The notes: a model not told the origin generated them from the sequence alone. Shown: positions 35,166 through 45,340, counted from the first letter of the stretch. The stretch is DNA of 64,000 nt from Arenibacter hampyeongensis (GCF_002909255.1 NZ_PIOB01000002.1:248001-312000), one strand, 5' to 3'. Made by a program: numbers and translations.

Positions 35166-35918
35166 TTAAGCTATTGCTTCAATTATCGCAATAAAATCAT
35201 CCGCTACCAAAGCAGCTCCACCAATTAAACCTCCGTCTACATCTGGTTTGGAAAAAATCTCAACGGCATTGTTAGGTTTTACGCTACCTCCGTAAAGTAT
35301 GGAAACATTATTGGCTATGCCGGCGTCGTAAGCGTTTGTAATAGTATTACGAATAAACGCATGCATTTCCTGTGCCTGTTCGGGCGATGCTGTTTCTCCC
35401 GTTCCAATTGCCCAAACTGGCTCATATGCCAAGATAATTTTGCTCCAGCTTGAGGCGTCCAAAGAAAATAAGGCATTTTTTAACTGACTTTCAACCACTT
35501 TAAAGTGATTGTCAGACTTACGGTCTACCAATTCCTCTCCAAAGCAAAACATTACCCTCATGTTATTAGCCAGGGCGGCCACTACCTTCTTTGATAAAAT
35601 CTCATCGGTCTCGCCAAAATATGCCCTTCTTTCGGAATGTCCAATAATCACGGTATCTATACCGATGCCCAAAAGCATATTGGCAGATATTTCCCCCGTA
35701 TACGCCCCATTCTCAGCAAAATGCATGTTCTGTGCAATAACCTCTATCGTAGACGATTTTAATTTATCTACCGCTGCGGCCAAATTTACAAAAGTTGGGG
35801 CCACCATTACTTCTGCCTTAGTATCTGGAAGTTTAGCTGAAAGTTCTGCCAATAACACTTCGGTTTCCGCTAAATTCTTGTTCATTTTCCAATTCCCTGC
35901 AACTATTTTACTTCTCAT
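35166..35918 (-). CDS. tpiA: Triose-phosphate isomerase
   Basis: Glycolytic enzyme interconverting dihydroxyacetone phosphate and glyceraldehyde-3-phosphate; cytoplasmic TIM-barrel dimer of 250 residues, the normal length. All catalytic residues are visible: Asn-Lys in AGNWKMNKN near the start, His in VIIGHSERR, Glu in LAYEPVWAIGTG, and the phosphate-binding LYGGSVKP. The gene lies between the DoxX-family gene and prmA in a same-strand housekeeping run. Confidence 0.98.
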   Translation of the reverse strand: MRSKIVAGNWKMNKNLAETEVLLAELSAKLPDTKAEVMVAPTFVNLAAAVDKLKSSTIEVIAQNMHFAENGAYTGEISANMLLGIGIDTVIIGHSERRAYFGETDEILSKKVVAALANNMRVMFCFGEELVDRKSDNHFKVVESQLKNALFSLDASSWSKIILAYEPVWAIGTGETASPEQAQEMHAFIRNTITNAYDAGIANNVSILYGGSVKPNNAVEIFSKPDVDGGLIGGAALVADDFIAIIEAIA

Positions 35919-35997
35919 TTTGATTCTAATTTATATTGTTCTCTTTTTGTAAATAATGGTATTTTGACTTTCAGTTTTAGACTAATGTGTACACTAA

Positions 35998-37095
35998 CTA
36001 TTTGAACTCTAAATCATCCAGGTCGTTGTAATGTACTTTTTGGATAATAGTTCCCTGCTCCAAAACAAGGGCACCAGGATTGGACCGTACAATTGTTTTT
36101 AATGTGGTTTCATCCGTGAAATAAAAATCGAAATCCAATTGATATTCCTTTTTCATCTTTTGGGTATAATCCGGACCGGAAGCGGACATTCCAATCACCT
36201 TATACCCGTTCTTTATGGCCTTATCCGTAACCCTTTTTATATCATTAAAAACACTATAGCGGCTCTTTGCCAGATCATAAGCGATTACCATTACCAATTT
36301 GGGTTCCTGTAACAGGGCGGCCGAAAAATCTTCTCCTTCCCGCTCAATAGTAAAATCATGGATCGGGGGTTCATATCCTTTTTGAATTTCTTTGGTTTCC
36401 ACACCAATAAATTCTCCGTCCACCGAGGGATAATCCCCGTTGGTCACCACCACTTTTTCTTCTCCATCCACATTAAATTTCCAAGTGTAATCAAAAATGG
36501 CAACAGGTGCATTCTCCGGAACATTCATGCCTTCTTCTATGTTGGCCCCAATTTTATAGGGTCTAAAATCCAATGCCGGCAGATGGTGAAGCACATAATA
36601 GGCAAAGATAGCACTAACCAACAAACTGAGCCCTACAAGAATTCTTTGACTCCTATCCCCTAATGGCGATTTAATATGTTTAACCCCTAAAAAAAGTATA
36701 ATAATAAGTACCAATAGAATAACATCCTTGGTAAAGGATTCCCAAGGCGTTAATTTTATGGCATCGCCAAAACAGCCACAATCGGTAACTTTATTAAAAT
36801 AAGCTGAGTAAAAGGTGAGAAAGGTGAAGAATACAATCATCAAAAGTAGACTCCATAGTGTAATTTTAATTCGAAAGCCTATTAACAGCATTACACCCAG
36901 CAATACCTCCAGAATTACAACAAAAATTGAAATCCCTAGGGCATAGGGCATTAGAAATTCCAAATCCAGTACTCCCGGACTAAAATATTCCTCCAATTTA
37001 AAAGAAAACCCAACAGGGTCGTTCAATTTAATAAATCCACTGATAATAAATAAAACGCCGACAATAATTCGGCACAATGCCACTATATATTTCAT
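35998..37095 (-). CDS. DoxX-like membrane protein with C-terminal thiol-redox-like domain (BT_3928 family)
   Basis: A 365-residue inner-membrane protein. The N-terminal half has about four hydrophobic segments of the DoxX/MauE type (IVGVLFIISGFIKLNDPVGF; CGCFGDAIKLTPWESF with a CxC pair at about residue 108-110). The C-terminal half (about 190-365) is soluble and resembles a thioredoxin-like fold without a CxxC, with the KLVMVIAYDL and IGMSASG strands. It is encoded next to tpiA, as often seen in Bacteroidota. A role in membrane redox or electron transfer is a guess from the fold; no reaction is known. Confidence 0.8.
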   Translation of the reverse strand: MKYIVALCRIIVGVLFIISGFIKLNDPVGFSFKLEEYFSPGVLDLEFLMPYALGISIFVVILEVLLGVMLLIGFRIKITLWSLLLMIVFFTFLTFYSAYFNKVTDCGCFGDAIKLTPWESFTKDVILLVLIIILFLGVKHIKSPLGDRSQRILVGLSLLVSAIFAYYVLHHLPALDFRPYKIGANIEEGMNVPENAPVAIFDYTWKFNVDGEEKVVVTNGDYPSVDGEFIGVETKEIQKGYEPPIHDFTIEREGEDFSAALLQEPKLVMVIAYDLAKSRYSVFNDIKRVTDKAIKNGYKVIGMSASGPDYTQKMKKEYQLDFDFYFTDETTLKTIVRSNPGALVLEQGTIIQKVHYNDLDDLEFK

Positions 37096-37219
37096 ATTCT
37101 AATTCAATTCTCTTTTTATGAATCCAAATCCAATACCGATTTGAAATTTTATCGTTTTCCCAATTAACTTAATATCACAATAATACATTGTTCAATATCC
37201 AATATTTATAGATGGCGTT

Positions 37220-37768
37220 TTAGGATTTGGTTTCTTTTCCCAAATGTATCATTGCAAATACGGCATAGTTGATCATATCCTGATAGTTGGCGTCTATCCC
37301 TTCACTTACCAATGTTTTACCTTTATTATCCTCTATCTGCTTAACGCGCAACAACTTTTGCAAGATCAAATCCGTAAGGGAACTTACCCTCATCTCCCTC
37401 CACGCTTCCCCATAGTCGTGGTTCTTATTTTCCATTAAGGTTTTGGTGACGGAAATATGCTTATCAAACAGTGCAACAGCTTCGGAAGGGGACAGATCTG
37501 GTTGATCAACAATTCCTTTTTCAATTTGAATTAAGGCCATTACGGAGTAATTAATAATTCCGATAAATTCAGAAATCTCACCCTCATCTACCTTGCGCAC
37601 TTCGTTTTCCTGCAAACTTCTAATACGCTGTGCCTTGATATATATCTGATCGGTAAGTGATGGAAGCCTTAAAATTCGCCATGCACTGCCGTAATCTTGC
37701 ATTTTTTTCAGGAAAAGGTCCCTACATATATTAATAACGGCATTGTATTGCTCGGAAGTATTATGCAT
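37220..37768 (-). CDS. DUF1599 domain-containing protein
   Basis: Cytoplasmic 182-residue protein of the DUF1599 family, function unknown. It contains two copies of a helical motif: DYGSAWRILRLPSLTDQIYIKAQRI near residue 22-46 and DYGEAWREMRVSSLTDLILQKLLRV near 118-142, an internal duplication. A nucleotide pyrophosphohydrolase-like fold has been suggested for such helical repeats, but no catalytic residues can be assigned here. It is divergent from folP across about 108 bp. Confidence 0.88.
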   Translation of the reverse strand: MHNTSEQYNAVINICRDLFLKKMQDYGSAWRILRLPSLTDQIYIKAQRIRSLQENEVRKVDEGEISEFIGIINYSVMALIQIEKGIVDQPDLSPSEAVALFDKHISVTKTLMENKNHDYGEAWREMRVSSLTDLILQKLLRVKQIEDNKGKTLVSEGIDANYQDMINYAVFAMIHLGKETKS

Positions 37769-37876
37769 TTAATCTTTCTAATTTGTGTAAATTTCGCTTA
37801 AAATTTTAAACTAATCAAAAATCGAGGTTTAAACTTAACTACCAAAAGTTTTACCGCCTTTTATCTTATAAAAAAC

Positions 37877-38725
37877 ATGACCCTTAACTGCAAAGGAAAT
37901 TTATTGGATTTAAGTATACCAAGAGTAATGGGTATACTCAATATAACTCCAGATTCATTCTATGATGGTGGCAAATACAAAAACGAATCCGATATAATTT
38001 CCCAAGTTAAAAACATGTTGACCAATGGGGCAACCTTCATAGATGTGGGGGCGTATAGTTCCCGGCCCGGTGCAGCCCACGTGGATGAAAAAGAGGAGCT
38101 GGCACGTATTATTCCAATTATAAAACTATTGGTCAATACTTTCCCGGATATCCTATTATCCATTGACACCTTTAGAAGCAGCGTTGCCGATGAATGCCTA
38201 AATCTAGGAGCTGCCATGATCAATGATATATCGGCTGGTAATTTAGACCCTGAAATGTTGGCAATAGTAGGCAAACACCGCGTGCCATACATTATGATGC
38301 ATATGCGGGGTACTCCCAACAGTATGCAGGGCAAGACAAATTATGAAAACTTATTGGGAGAAATACTTTATTATTTTTCGGAAAAAGTGGCCTTGGCAAG
38401 GAGCATGGGAATTAACGATATAATTATTGATCCCGGCTTTGGTTTTGCAAAGACTTTAGAGCAAAACTATGAGATTTTAAAAAAATTCAATTTACTGCAC
38501 CACCTGGAACTACCGGTATTAACGGGAATAAGCAGAAAATCCATGATCTATGGACTACTTGATAGCTCTCCGGCCGAGGCATTAAATGGCAGTACGGCAC
38601 TACATATGTATGCGCTGACCAAGGGCTCACAAATATTGAGGGTACATGATGTTAAAGAGGCCATGGAGTGCATTCAATTATTTAAAGCCATCAAGGGTTT
38701 CGATAAATCACAAGAACCCATTTAA
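37877..38725 (+). CDS. folP: Dihydropteroate synthase
   Basis: Folate-pathway enzyme condensing 6-hydroxymethyl-dihydropterin diphosphate with p-aminobenzoate; 282 residues. Signature motifs are present in order: MGILNITPDSFYDGG (about 15-29), IDVGAYSSRPGA (about 55-66), SIDTFRSSVA, INDISAG, IIDPGFGFAKT and LTGISRKSM. It is the target of sulfonamides. The next gene, cdaA, lies about 100 bp downstream on the same strand, so the two may be co-transcribed. Confidence 0.97.
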   Translation: MTLNCKGNLLDLSIPRVMGILNITPDSFYDGGKYKNESDIISQVKNMLTNGATFIDVGAYSSRPGAAHVDEKEELARIIPIIKLLVNTFPDILLSIDTFRSSVADECLNLGAAMINDISAGNLDPEMLAIVGKHRVPYIMMHMRGTPNSMQGKTNYENLLGEILYYFSEKVALARSMGINDIIIDPGFGFAKTLEQNYEILKKFNLLHHLELPVLTGISRKSMIYGLLDSSPAEALNGSTALHMYALTKGSQILRVHDVKEAMECIQLFKAIKGFDKSQEPI

Positions 38726-38826
38726 ATTAATGTCTATAGGAAAATTGTTCAAAAAAGGACCAAAACATTTTTTGGAATTTAATATACGGTTATGGCTTAT
38801 TTCCTATTTTTACAAAAACCACAGGA

Positions 38827-39612
38827 TTGGATTTTTTAAACTTCTTAGATTTTAGTGTTACGGATATAATAGACATCTTTTTGGTGGCTGTACTTATGTA
38901 TTACGTATACCAATTGGTTCGGGGAACCGTAGCCATAAATATTTTTATTGGTATTGTTATTGTTTGGGCTTTTTGGAAATTGACCGAAGTCCTGGAAATG
39001 AAAATGATCAGTAGTATGGTGGGTGGCTTTATGCAAGTGGGCCTAATTGCCCTTATCATTGTTTTCCAACAGGAAATTAGAAAATTTCTTTTAATGGTGG
39101 GTTCTACCAATTTCGCTTCCAAACGCAACTTTTTAAAACACTTTAAGTTTCTAAAGGAAGACGGACTAACCATTGGGACAAATGTAGATGCTATTTTGGC
39201 GGCCTGCGAAAGAATGGGAAACACCAAAACGGGCGCCCTTATTGTTATTGCCCGAAATAATTCGTTGGACTTTGTTAAGTCCAGTGGCGATAAGATGTAT
39301 ATAGAAATTACCCAGCCTATTCTGGAAAGTATTTTTTATAAGAATAGTCCATTACACGATGGCGCGGTAGTCATTGAAGATAATTTTATTGTGGCTACAC
39401 GGGTAATTCTTCCCGTCTCCAACGAACGCTCCATTCCATTACGCTTTGGTCTGAGACATAGGGCAGCCGTTGGCATTACTGAAAAAACCGATTCCCTGGC
39501 TCTTATTGTTAGCGAGGAAACCGGTCTTATATCCTATATTAAAAATGGAGAATTTGTTCTGTTTAAGGATTTGGCAGAATTGGCCAGTTTAATAAAATCG
39601 GATCTGCTTTAG
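38827..39612 (+). CDS. cdaA: Diadenylate cyclase CdaA
   Basis: Membrane-bound enzyme making the second messenger c-di-AMP from two ATP; 261 residues. Three hydrophobic segments lie within 10-90, followed by the DAC domain with the DGA motif (Asp178-Ala180) and RHR motif (210-212), both intact. The start is uncertain: the given start is TTG, chosen because MDFLNFLDF is the usual beginning of flavobacterial homologues; the frame stays open upstream without an ATG. c-di-AMP governs osmotic and potassium balance and envelope homeostasis. Confidence 0.95.
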   Translation: MDFLNFLDFSVTDIIDIFLVAVLMYYVYQLVRGTVAINIFIGIVIVWAFWKLTEVLEMKMISSMVGGFMQVGLIALIIVFQQEIRKFLLMVGSTNFASKRNFLKHFKFLKEDGLTIGTNVDAILAACERMGNTKTGALIVIARNNSLDFVKSSGDKMYIEITQPILESIFYKNSPLHDGAVVIEDNFIVATRVILPVSNERSIPLRFGLRHRAAVGITEKTDSLALIVSEETGLISYIKNGEFVLFKDLAELASLIKSDLL

Positions 39613-39633
39613 TCCAAAACAATAAGTTAACCC

Positions 39634-41400
39634 TTAGGCCACCTCTTCTGCCAAAAATTGCGCTTCATAAAGATTTTGGTAGTACCCTTTTTGTCTCAAT
39701 AGCTCTTTATGGGTTCCGGTCTCCACGATCAATCCGTCCTGCATCACCAAAATTTTATCGGCCTTTTTAATCGTTGCCAAACGGTGGGCGATAATAATTG
39801 AAGTCCGGCCCTCGGTGATTTTTTCCGTAGCCCTTTGTATCAACTGTTCTGAATAGGTATCTACAGATGAAGTAGCCTCGTCCAAAACCAGAATACTGGG
39901 ATTACTGACATAGGCCCTTAAAAAGGCTATCAACTGTCGCTGACCACTGGAAAGCATGGTACCCCTTTCCTTTATATTATAGGTATAACCCCCAGGAAGA
40001 CTGGAAATAAACTCGTGGACCCCTATCTGCTTGGCAGCCTGTTCCATAAGCTCTATGGTAATATCATTATTCTTTAGGGAAATATTATTTGCAATTGTAT
40101 CGGCAAAGAGAAATACATCCTGCAATACCACTGCTATTTTAGATCTTAAAGAGTTTAGTTTGTAGTCCTTAATATTGATCCCATCGATCAATATGGCACC
40201 GGAATTAATTTCATAGAAACGATTCAGCAAGTTAATTATGGTAGATTTACCCGCACCTGTTGCCCCTACTATGGCAATAGTCTCTCCCGCCTTAACCTTA
40301 AACGAAATTCCGTGCAGTACTTCTTCATTTTCCAAATAACCGAAGCGTACATTGTTAAATTCTATATCCCCAATTACACTTTCCTTATCAATTGTCCCTA
40401 TATCCTGAATATTACTGTCCGTGTCCAAAATTTTAAACACCCTATTCGCAGCTACCATTCCCATTTGCAGGGTATTAAACTTATCCGCTATTTGCCGTAA
40501 GGGGCGGAACAACATGCTGGACAATAAAATAAACATAAAAATGGTACCGTATTCCTCTTGGCTAATATTTGCGACATTCTGCAACCCCCCGTACCACACG
40601 ATCAAACCCACAGTAATGGATGAAACAATTTCGGCGACCGGAAAAAAAATGGAGTTGTACCACACCGTTTTTAACCAAGCATTTTGGTGTTTCTCATTGA
40701 TTTCCCTAAACTTTTCCTTCTCTATTTCCTCCCTTGTAAATAACTGCACTATCTTCATGCCGGTTATACGTTCCTGTACAAATGAATTTAAGTTGGAAAC
40801 CTGTGCCCTAACCTCTATAAAAGCTACCTTCATGGCCTTTTGAAAAAGCCTTGTGGCGTATAATATAATGGGTAAAACGGCAAATACGATCAAGGAGAGT
40901 TTCCAATTTGCCACCAGCATTACTATGGCTACGACCAACATTTTAAGAAGGTCTGATACGATTACAAAGAATCCCTCACTAAAAATCTCACCAATCCTTT
41001 GCATATCGGTCACAGCACGAGTAACCAATAATCCAATGGAAGAATTGTCATAATATTTCATCTTAAACCCCATAAGATGATTGAATAACTTTATCCGAAT
41101 ATCCTTTATAACCGATTCTCCCAACCAGTTGGCGTAATAATTAAAATACAGCTGGCTTAAAACTTCCCCTAGTAAAACACCTACCATGGCCAAGGTCAAT
41201 GTCAATAATCTTTGACTATCCTTATTGGTGATGGCGTTATCCACTATCTCTCCCACCAGTATAGGGGTGAGCACAGCAAAACCTGATAGTAGTATTGCCG
41301 CTATGGCAACGCCATAAAAGGTTAATTTATATGGTCTAACATGTCTAAGCAGTCGCTTAAACAATCTGTAATCAAATGCCTTTCCTGTATCCTTATCCAT
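39634..41400 (-). CDS. ABC transporter, fused permease and ATPase (MsbA/multidrug-type)
   Basis: Inner-membrane half-transporter, 588 residues, working as a homodimeric exporter of lipids or drugs. Six membrane helices lie within 20-320. The ATPase domain shows Walker A GATGAGKST (about 377-385), Q-loop VVLQDVFLF, signature LSSGQRQLIAF, Walker B ILVLDEATSSVD and H-loop IIAHRLATI. It overlaps the end of truA by 8 bp on the same strand, so the two are translationally coupled. The substrate cannot be predicted. Confidence 0.95.
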   Translation of the reverse strand: MDKDTGKAFDYRLFKRLLRHVRPYKLTFYGVAIAAILLSGFAVLTPILVGEIVDNAITNKDSQRLLTLTLAMVGVLLGEVLSQLYFNYYANWLGESVIKDIRIKLFNHLMGFKMKYYDNSSIGLLVTRAVTDMQRIGEIFSEGFFVIVSDLLKMLVVAIVMLVANWKLSLIVFAVLPIILYATRLFQKAMKVAFIEVRAQVSNLNSFVQERITGMKIVQLFTREEIEKEKFREINEKHQNAWLKTVWYNSIFFPVAEIVSSITVGLIVWYGGLQNVANISQEEYGTIFMFILLSSMLFRPLRQIADKFNTLQMGMVAANRVFKILDTDSNIQDIGTIDKESVIGDIEFNNVRFGYLENEEVLHGISFKVKAGETIAIVGATGAGKSTIINLLNRFYEINSGAILIDGINIKDYKLNSLRSKIAVVLQDVFLFADTIANNISLKNNDITIELMEQAAKQIGVHEFISSLPGGYTYNIKERGTMLSSGQRQLIAFLRAYVSNPSILVLDEATSSVDTYSEQLIQRATEKITEGRTSIIIAHRLATIKKADKILVMQDGLIVETGTHKELLRQKGYYQNLYEAQFLAEEVA

Positions 41401-42145
41401 TGTGATCCATAATATTTTTTGGATATTTTATTGATGTCAAATATAATCCTTTTGCAGGCACCGACACCCCTGCATTGCCCCTATCCTTACTGGCCAAAAT
41501 AGACTCTATGTCCTCTAGGGAAGATTTACCCAATCCAACATCTACTAGAGTCCCTACGATAGCACGTACCATATTTCGCAAAAATCTATCTGCGCTAATG
41601 GTAAAAACCAACTTATCGCCTTCCTTAACCCATAGGGCCTTTCTAACATCGCAGAAATAGGTTTTTACATCGGTATTGGACTTTGAAAAACATTTAAAAT
41701 CCTTATGTTCCACTAAAATAGCAGCCGCTTTGTTCATCTGCTCTATATTTAACGGATATTTCACATAATAGGCCGCATCCGCCAAAAATGGATTCTTATC
41801 CTGTACTATCCAATATTCGTATATACGTTCCAATGCATCAAAGCGGGCGTGTGCATCTGCGGGAACTCCAAGAATTTCCATTATGGCAATATCATCGGGA
41901 AGGAAGGCGTTTAATCGGTAAACCAAATCTTTACCAATAATAAGTTTATCGGAATCAAAATGCGCGTACATTACCTTGGCATGTACCCCTGTGTCGGTCC
42001 GCCCCGCCCCTGTCAAGGCTACCGGTTCCTGCAGGATCAAGCTCATCGCATTTTCCAAAACCTCCTGCACCGTAATCGCATTAGGTTGTTTTTGCCAACC
42101 GTGATACACCTTGCCTTTATAAGAAAATTGGACGAAATATCTCAA
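41393..42145 (-). CDS. truA: tRNA pseudouridine synthase A
   Basis: Cytoplasmic enzyme forming pseudouridine at tRNA positions 38-40; 250 residues, normal length. The catalytic Asp51 is in GAGRTDTGVHA. Other family motifs are YKGKVYHGWQKQP at the start, VYRLNAFLPDDIAI, and ADRFLRNMVRAIVG near the C-terminus. It overlaps the downstream ABC exporter by 8 bp. Confidence 0.97.
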   Translation of the reverse strand: MRYFVQFSYKGKVYHGWQKQPNAITVQEVLENAMSLILQEPVALTGAGRTDTGVHAKVMYAHFDSDKLIIGKDLVYRLNAFLPDDIAIMEILGVPADAHARFDALERIYEYWIVQDKNPFLADAAYYVKYPLNIEQMNKAAAILVEHKDFKCFSKSNTDVKTYFCDVRKALWVKEGDKLVFTISADRFLRNMVRAIVGTLVDVGLGKSSLEDIESILASKDRGNAGVSVPAKGLYLTSIKYPKNIMDHNG

Positions 42146-42332
42146 ATGAATGCTTTAGTTTTGTAATTGGCAAAGATACTTGTTCTAATGGAGAAAAACA
42201 GAATGCGGAAGCGTTTTACAAAGATGAAATTGTAGTTTTGCGCTCATTTAATTATTTTTTTGGCTTGACCGGTTTAACCATCCGAATCTTTATACCTAGT
42301 GTTCAACAAGCCTTAATATTTTACAGCACTAT

Positions 42333-42830
42333 ATGAAAAAAATACTCTTGCTCTCCGATACCCATGGCCATATGGACGAAAAAATTCTAAAATATGCCAA
42401 GGTCGCAGATGAAATTTGGCACGCAGGGGACATTGGCAATTTGGAGGTAATGGATACGCTACAAAAAATAAAGCCTATAAAAGGAGTATATGGAAATATA
42501 GATGAATATAAGGTCCAATTGGAGTACCCGTTGGACAACCGATTCACATGTGAGGATGTTGATGTCTGGATAACCCATATAGGAGGATATCCCAATAAGT
42601 ATAATGTGCGGATCAAGGAAGAAATCAAAAGGAATCCTCCGAAACTATTTATCTCCGGACACTCCCATATTCTAAAAGTAATGTGGGATAAAAAGTTGAA
42701 CCTGCTACATATGAACCCAGGGGCATGTGGAATACATGGTTTTCACCAAATACGGACTATGCTGCGATTTGTAATTGATCAAGAGAACATTAAGGATTTG
42801 GAAATTATAGAACTTGGAAAAAGAGGATAA
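42333..42830 (+). CDS. YfcE/MJ0936-type metallophosphoesterase
   Basis: Cytoplasmic dimetal phosphodiesterase-like protein of 165 residues. The metal-ligand motifs are complete: LSDTHGH (6-12), HAGDIGN (about 33-39), GNIDEY, HIGGYPNKYN and SGHSHILKV. Family members hydrolyse model phosphodiesters; the physiological substrate is unknown. It is divergent from truA across about 190 bp and convergent with the DUF4293 gene, with a terminator in between. Confidence 0.92.
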   Translation: MKKILLLSDTHGHMDEKILKYAKVADEIWHAGDIGNLEVMDTLQKIKPIKGVYGNIDEYKVQLEYPLDNRFTCEDVDVWITHIGGYPNKYNVRIKEEIKRNPPKLFISGHSHILKVMWDKKLNLLHMNPGACGIHGFHQIRTMLRFVIDQENIKDLEIIELGKRG

Positions 42831-42953
42831 TTCATAGTAGCCTTTATGGTTCTATAATACTAAACCACTATGCCCCGCTAAAAAAGCGGGATTAGTTCTA
42901 CCAACAGTTTTAAATTAGTTGTAATCAACTTTTTAAAACTGAGTTTCACTAAT

Positions 42954-42979
42954 AAAAAACCCGGGCACTACCCCGGGTT
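42954..42979 (-). terminator. Rho-independent terminator of the DUF4293 gene
   Basis: AACCCGGG (42958-42965) pairs with CCCGGGTT (42972-42979) around a 6-nt loop; on the minus strand TTTTTT follows. It lies 30 bp after the DUF4293 stop. A second G/C hairpin at 42874-42890 lacks a T tract. Confidence 0.8.
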
Positions 42980-43008
42980 CACGCACTAATACTACTAAGA
43001 TGTTAGGT

Positions 43009-43419
43009 TTAACGTAAACGATCCACAGATTTTACAAGATCTTCATCCTTTTTTATTGCCCTGTTGGCCAGGACTAAAAAAACGATAGAAAATACAGGAA
43101 TCAGCATCCCAATACCCTTCTCAGAAACAATAGTTTCTCCGGATAAGTTTAGTGATCGGTAAACGAAAAATCCTAGTAAAAAAAGATTCAATATCATATT
43201 CAACCTGTTTACCACAAATTGATTTTGTCTATTCTTAAATAAAACTATGGCCAATAGTCCAAGGACAGCCACAATATAAAAAGCTATGGAAAGGAATATT
43301 TCATTTTCAGCGAATATTTCATTTCCCCCGGCATCAGACCATAGATTTACAAAAAACGGTACAACCGCCCCTAATAGTATAACTACGATTAAATAAAGTG
43401 TCTGAATTCTTTGAATCAT
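43009..43419 (-). CDS. DUF4293 family membrane protein
   Basis: A 136-residue integral membrane protein with four predicted membrane helices, starting MIQRIQTLYLIVVILLG, the hallmark opening of DUF4293 proteins. Function unknown. It is encoded divergently from rho across about 200 bp, an arrangement I recognise from other Bacteroidota. Confidence 0.9.
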   Translation of the reverse strand: MIQRIQTLYLIVVILLGAVVPFFVNLWSDAGGNEIFAENEIFLSIAFYIVAVLGLLAIVLFKNRQNQFVVNRLNMILNLFLLGFFVYRSLNLSGETIVSEKGIGMLIPVFSIVFLVLANRAIKKDEDLVKSVDRLR

Positions 43420-43615
43420 GCTTTTTAATACAATTGAAAAGCAAAAATAAGTGTCTTTTTAAAAATTATCACCTAAATATTGAAAATAATTTGTAATATT
43501 GCTACGTTATAAGTCAGATTACTTACCAACAGGGGATTTCATTCCCTTTATTATCCATAACAAGAACAACATACACTTCATATTTTCGTAATAAGTATAA
43601 TTTATTCAAAACTTA

Positions 43616-45298
43616 ATGTTTGAGATTTCAGATTTAAAATCAAAAAAGCTTCCTGAGCTTCAGGAAATAGCCCAGGGACTTAATGTTGCCAAGTTTAAAA
43701 CTTTAAAAAAGCTAGATTTGGTATATCAAATTTTGGATGTACAAGCATCCAACCCCAAAATTGTCCAGGAAAGAACCGAGATAGCTTCAGAGGAGAGCAC
43801 CGCTCCCAAGCCCAAGAGGTCCAGAATAGCAAATGACAAGTCTAAGCCAGCCGTTACAAAGTCGCCAGTTGCCATTAGACCGGAAACTAAATCTGTAGAA
43901 ATAATAGAAAAACCTACTGAGCAGGAGGAAAAACCTGTGACAGTCGAGGACAAGAAGGAGGACAAACCCGAAAGAAAACCTCGCCAACACAATAAACCCG
44001 TTCCGGCAAAAAAGGAGTTTCAAAAGGCTGCACCTCAACTAAATACATCGCAACAAAATACTCCCCAATCCAACAAACCTCAACATAAAAAAAATCCACA
44101 CCATCAAAAAAATAGCGTTGACAAAATCAACAGTAATTTTGACAAGGATCTAAAAAATAAATACAAAGAACCTGAATTTGAGTTCGACAGTATTATTGAA
44201 AGTGAAGGTGTACTGGATATTATGCAGGATGGCTACGGATTTTTAAGATCTTCGGATTACAACTATCTTTCTTCACCGGATGATATTTATGTATCCCAGT
44301 CCCAAATAAGATTATTTGGACTAAAAACTGGAGATACGGTACTAGGTAATGTACGCCCACCCAAAGAAGGTGAAAAGTATTTCCCTCTCATTAAAGTGAA
44401 TAAGATAAACGGGATAGATCCTCAAATAGTTAGGGATAGGGTGTCTTTTGAACACTTGACCCCATTATTCCCTCAGGAAAAATTTAACCTCGCCGAAAGG
44501 CAGAGCACCATTTCCACGAGAATAATAGATTTATTCTCCCCTATCGGAAAAGGACAAAGGGGCATGATCGTTTCCCAGCCTAAAACTGGTAAGACTATGC
44601 TCCTAAAGGATATTGCCAATGGTATCGCCGCCAATCATCCTGAAGTTTACCAAATTATTCTTTTGATAGATGAACGTCCAGAGGAAGTTACCGATATGCA
44701 ACGCAATGTTCGCGGTGAGGTTGTTGCCTCTACTTTTGACAAGGAGGCTACAGAACATGTTCGGGTTGCCAATATTGTTTTGGAAAAAGCAAAACGTTTG
44801 GTAGAATGTGGACACGATGTTGTCATCTTATTGGATTCCATTACACGTCTGGCACGCGCCTACAATACTGTACAACCTGCCTCAGGAAAAGTCTTGAGTG
44901 GTGGTGTGGATGCCAATGCACTTCACAAACCAAAACGTTTCTTTGGTGCTGCACGTAATATTGAAGGAGGAGGTTCCTTAACCATTATTGCAACTGCACT
45001 TACCGAAACCGGCTCTAAAATGGATGAAGTCATCTTTGAGGAATTCAAAGGAACAGGAAACATGGAATTACAACTGGATAGGAAAATATCCAACCGTAGA
45101 ATATTCCCTGCTATCGACCTTACTTCTTCGAGTACAAGGCGTGATGATCTTTTATTGGATGAAAACACCATTCAGAGAATGTGGATCATGAGAAAGTATC
45201 TAGCAGATATGAATCCCGTGGAGGCCATGGAATTTATTGAACAAAGATTTAGGCAAACAAAGAACAACGAAGAGTTTTTATTGACCATGAATCAATAA
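43616..45298 (+). CDS. rho: Transcription termination factor Rho
   Basis: Hexameric RNA helicase that ends transcription; 560 residues, longer than the roughly 420-residue E. coli protein. The Rho N-terminal helical domain occupies about 1-42. A basic, low-complexity insertion rich in Lys, Pro, Gln and Asn runs from about 45 to 190, then the cold-shock-like RNA-binding domain ([12 protein letters not shown]) and the RecA-like motor with Walker [10 protein letters not shown] (about 320-328) and [13 protein letters not shown]. The insertion is characteristic of Bacteroidota Rho. A strong terminator follows the gene, which stands alone. Confidence 0.97.
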   Translation: MFEISDLKSKKLPELQEIAQGLNVAKFKTLKKLDLVYQILDVQASNPKIVQERTEIASEESTAPKPKRSRIANDKSKPAVTKSPVAIRPETKSVEIIEKPTEQEEKPVTVEDKKEDKPERKPRQHNKPVPAKKEFQKAAPQLNTSQQNTPQSNKPQHKKNPHHQKNSVDKINSNFDKDLKNKYKEPEFEFDSIIESEGVLDIMQDGYGFLRSSDYNYLSSPDDIYVSQSQIRLFGLKTGDTVLGNVRPPKEGEKYFPLIKVNKINGIDPQIVRDRVSFEHLTPLFPQEKFNLAERQSTISTRIIDLFSPIGKGQRGMIVSQPKTGKTMLLKDIANGIAANHPEVYQIILLIDERPEEVTDMQRNVRGEVVASTFDKEATEHVRVANIVLEKAKRLVECGHDVVILLDSITRLARAYNTVQPASGKVLSGGVDANALHKPKRFFGAARNIEGGGSLTIIATALTETGSKMDEVIFEEFKGTGNMELQLDRKISNRRIFPAIDLTSSSTRRDDLLLDENTIQRMWIMRKYLADMNPVEAMEFIEQRFRQTKNNEEFLLTMNQ

Positions 45299-45340
45299 GC
45301 CATAATAGAAAGATCCCCGTAAAATGGGGTAAAGTTTAAA

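Noticed and set aside
42874-42890. CCCGCT/AGCGGG hairpin after the phosphoesterase gene
   Set aside because: No T tract on either strand after the stem, so it was not called a terminator.
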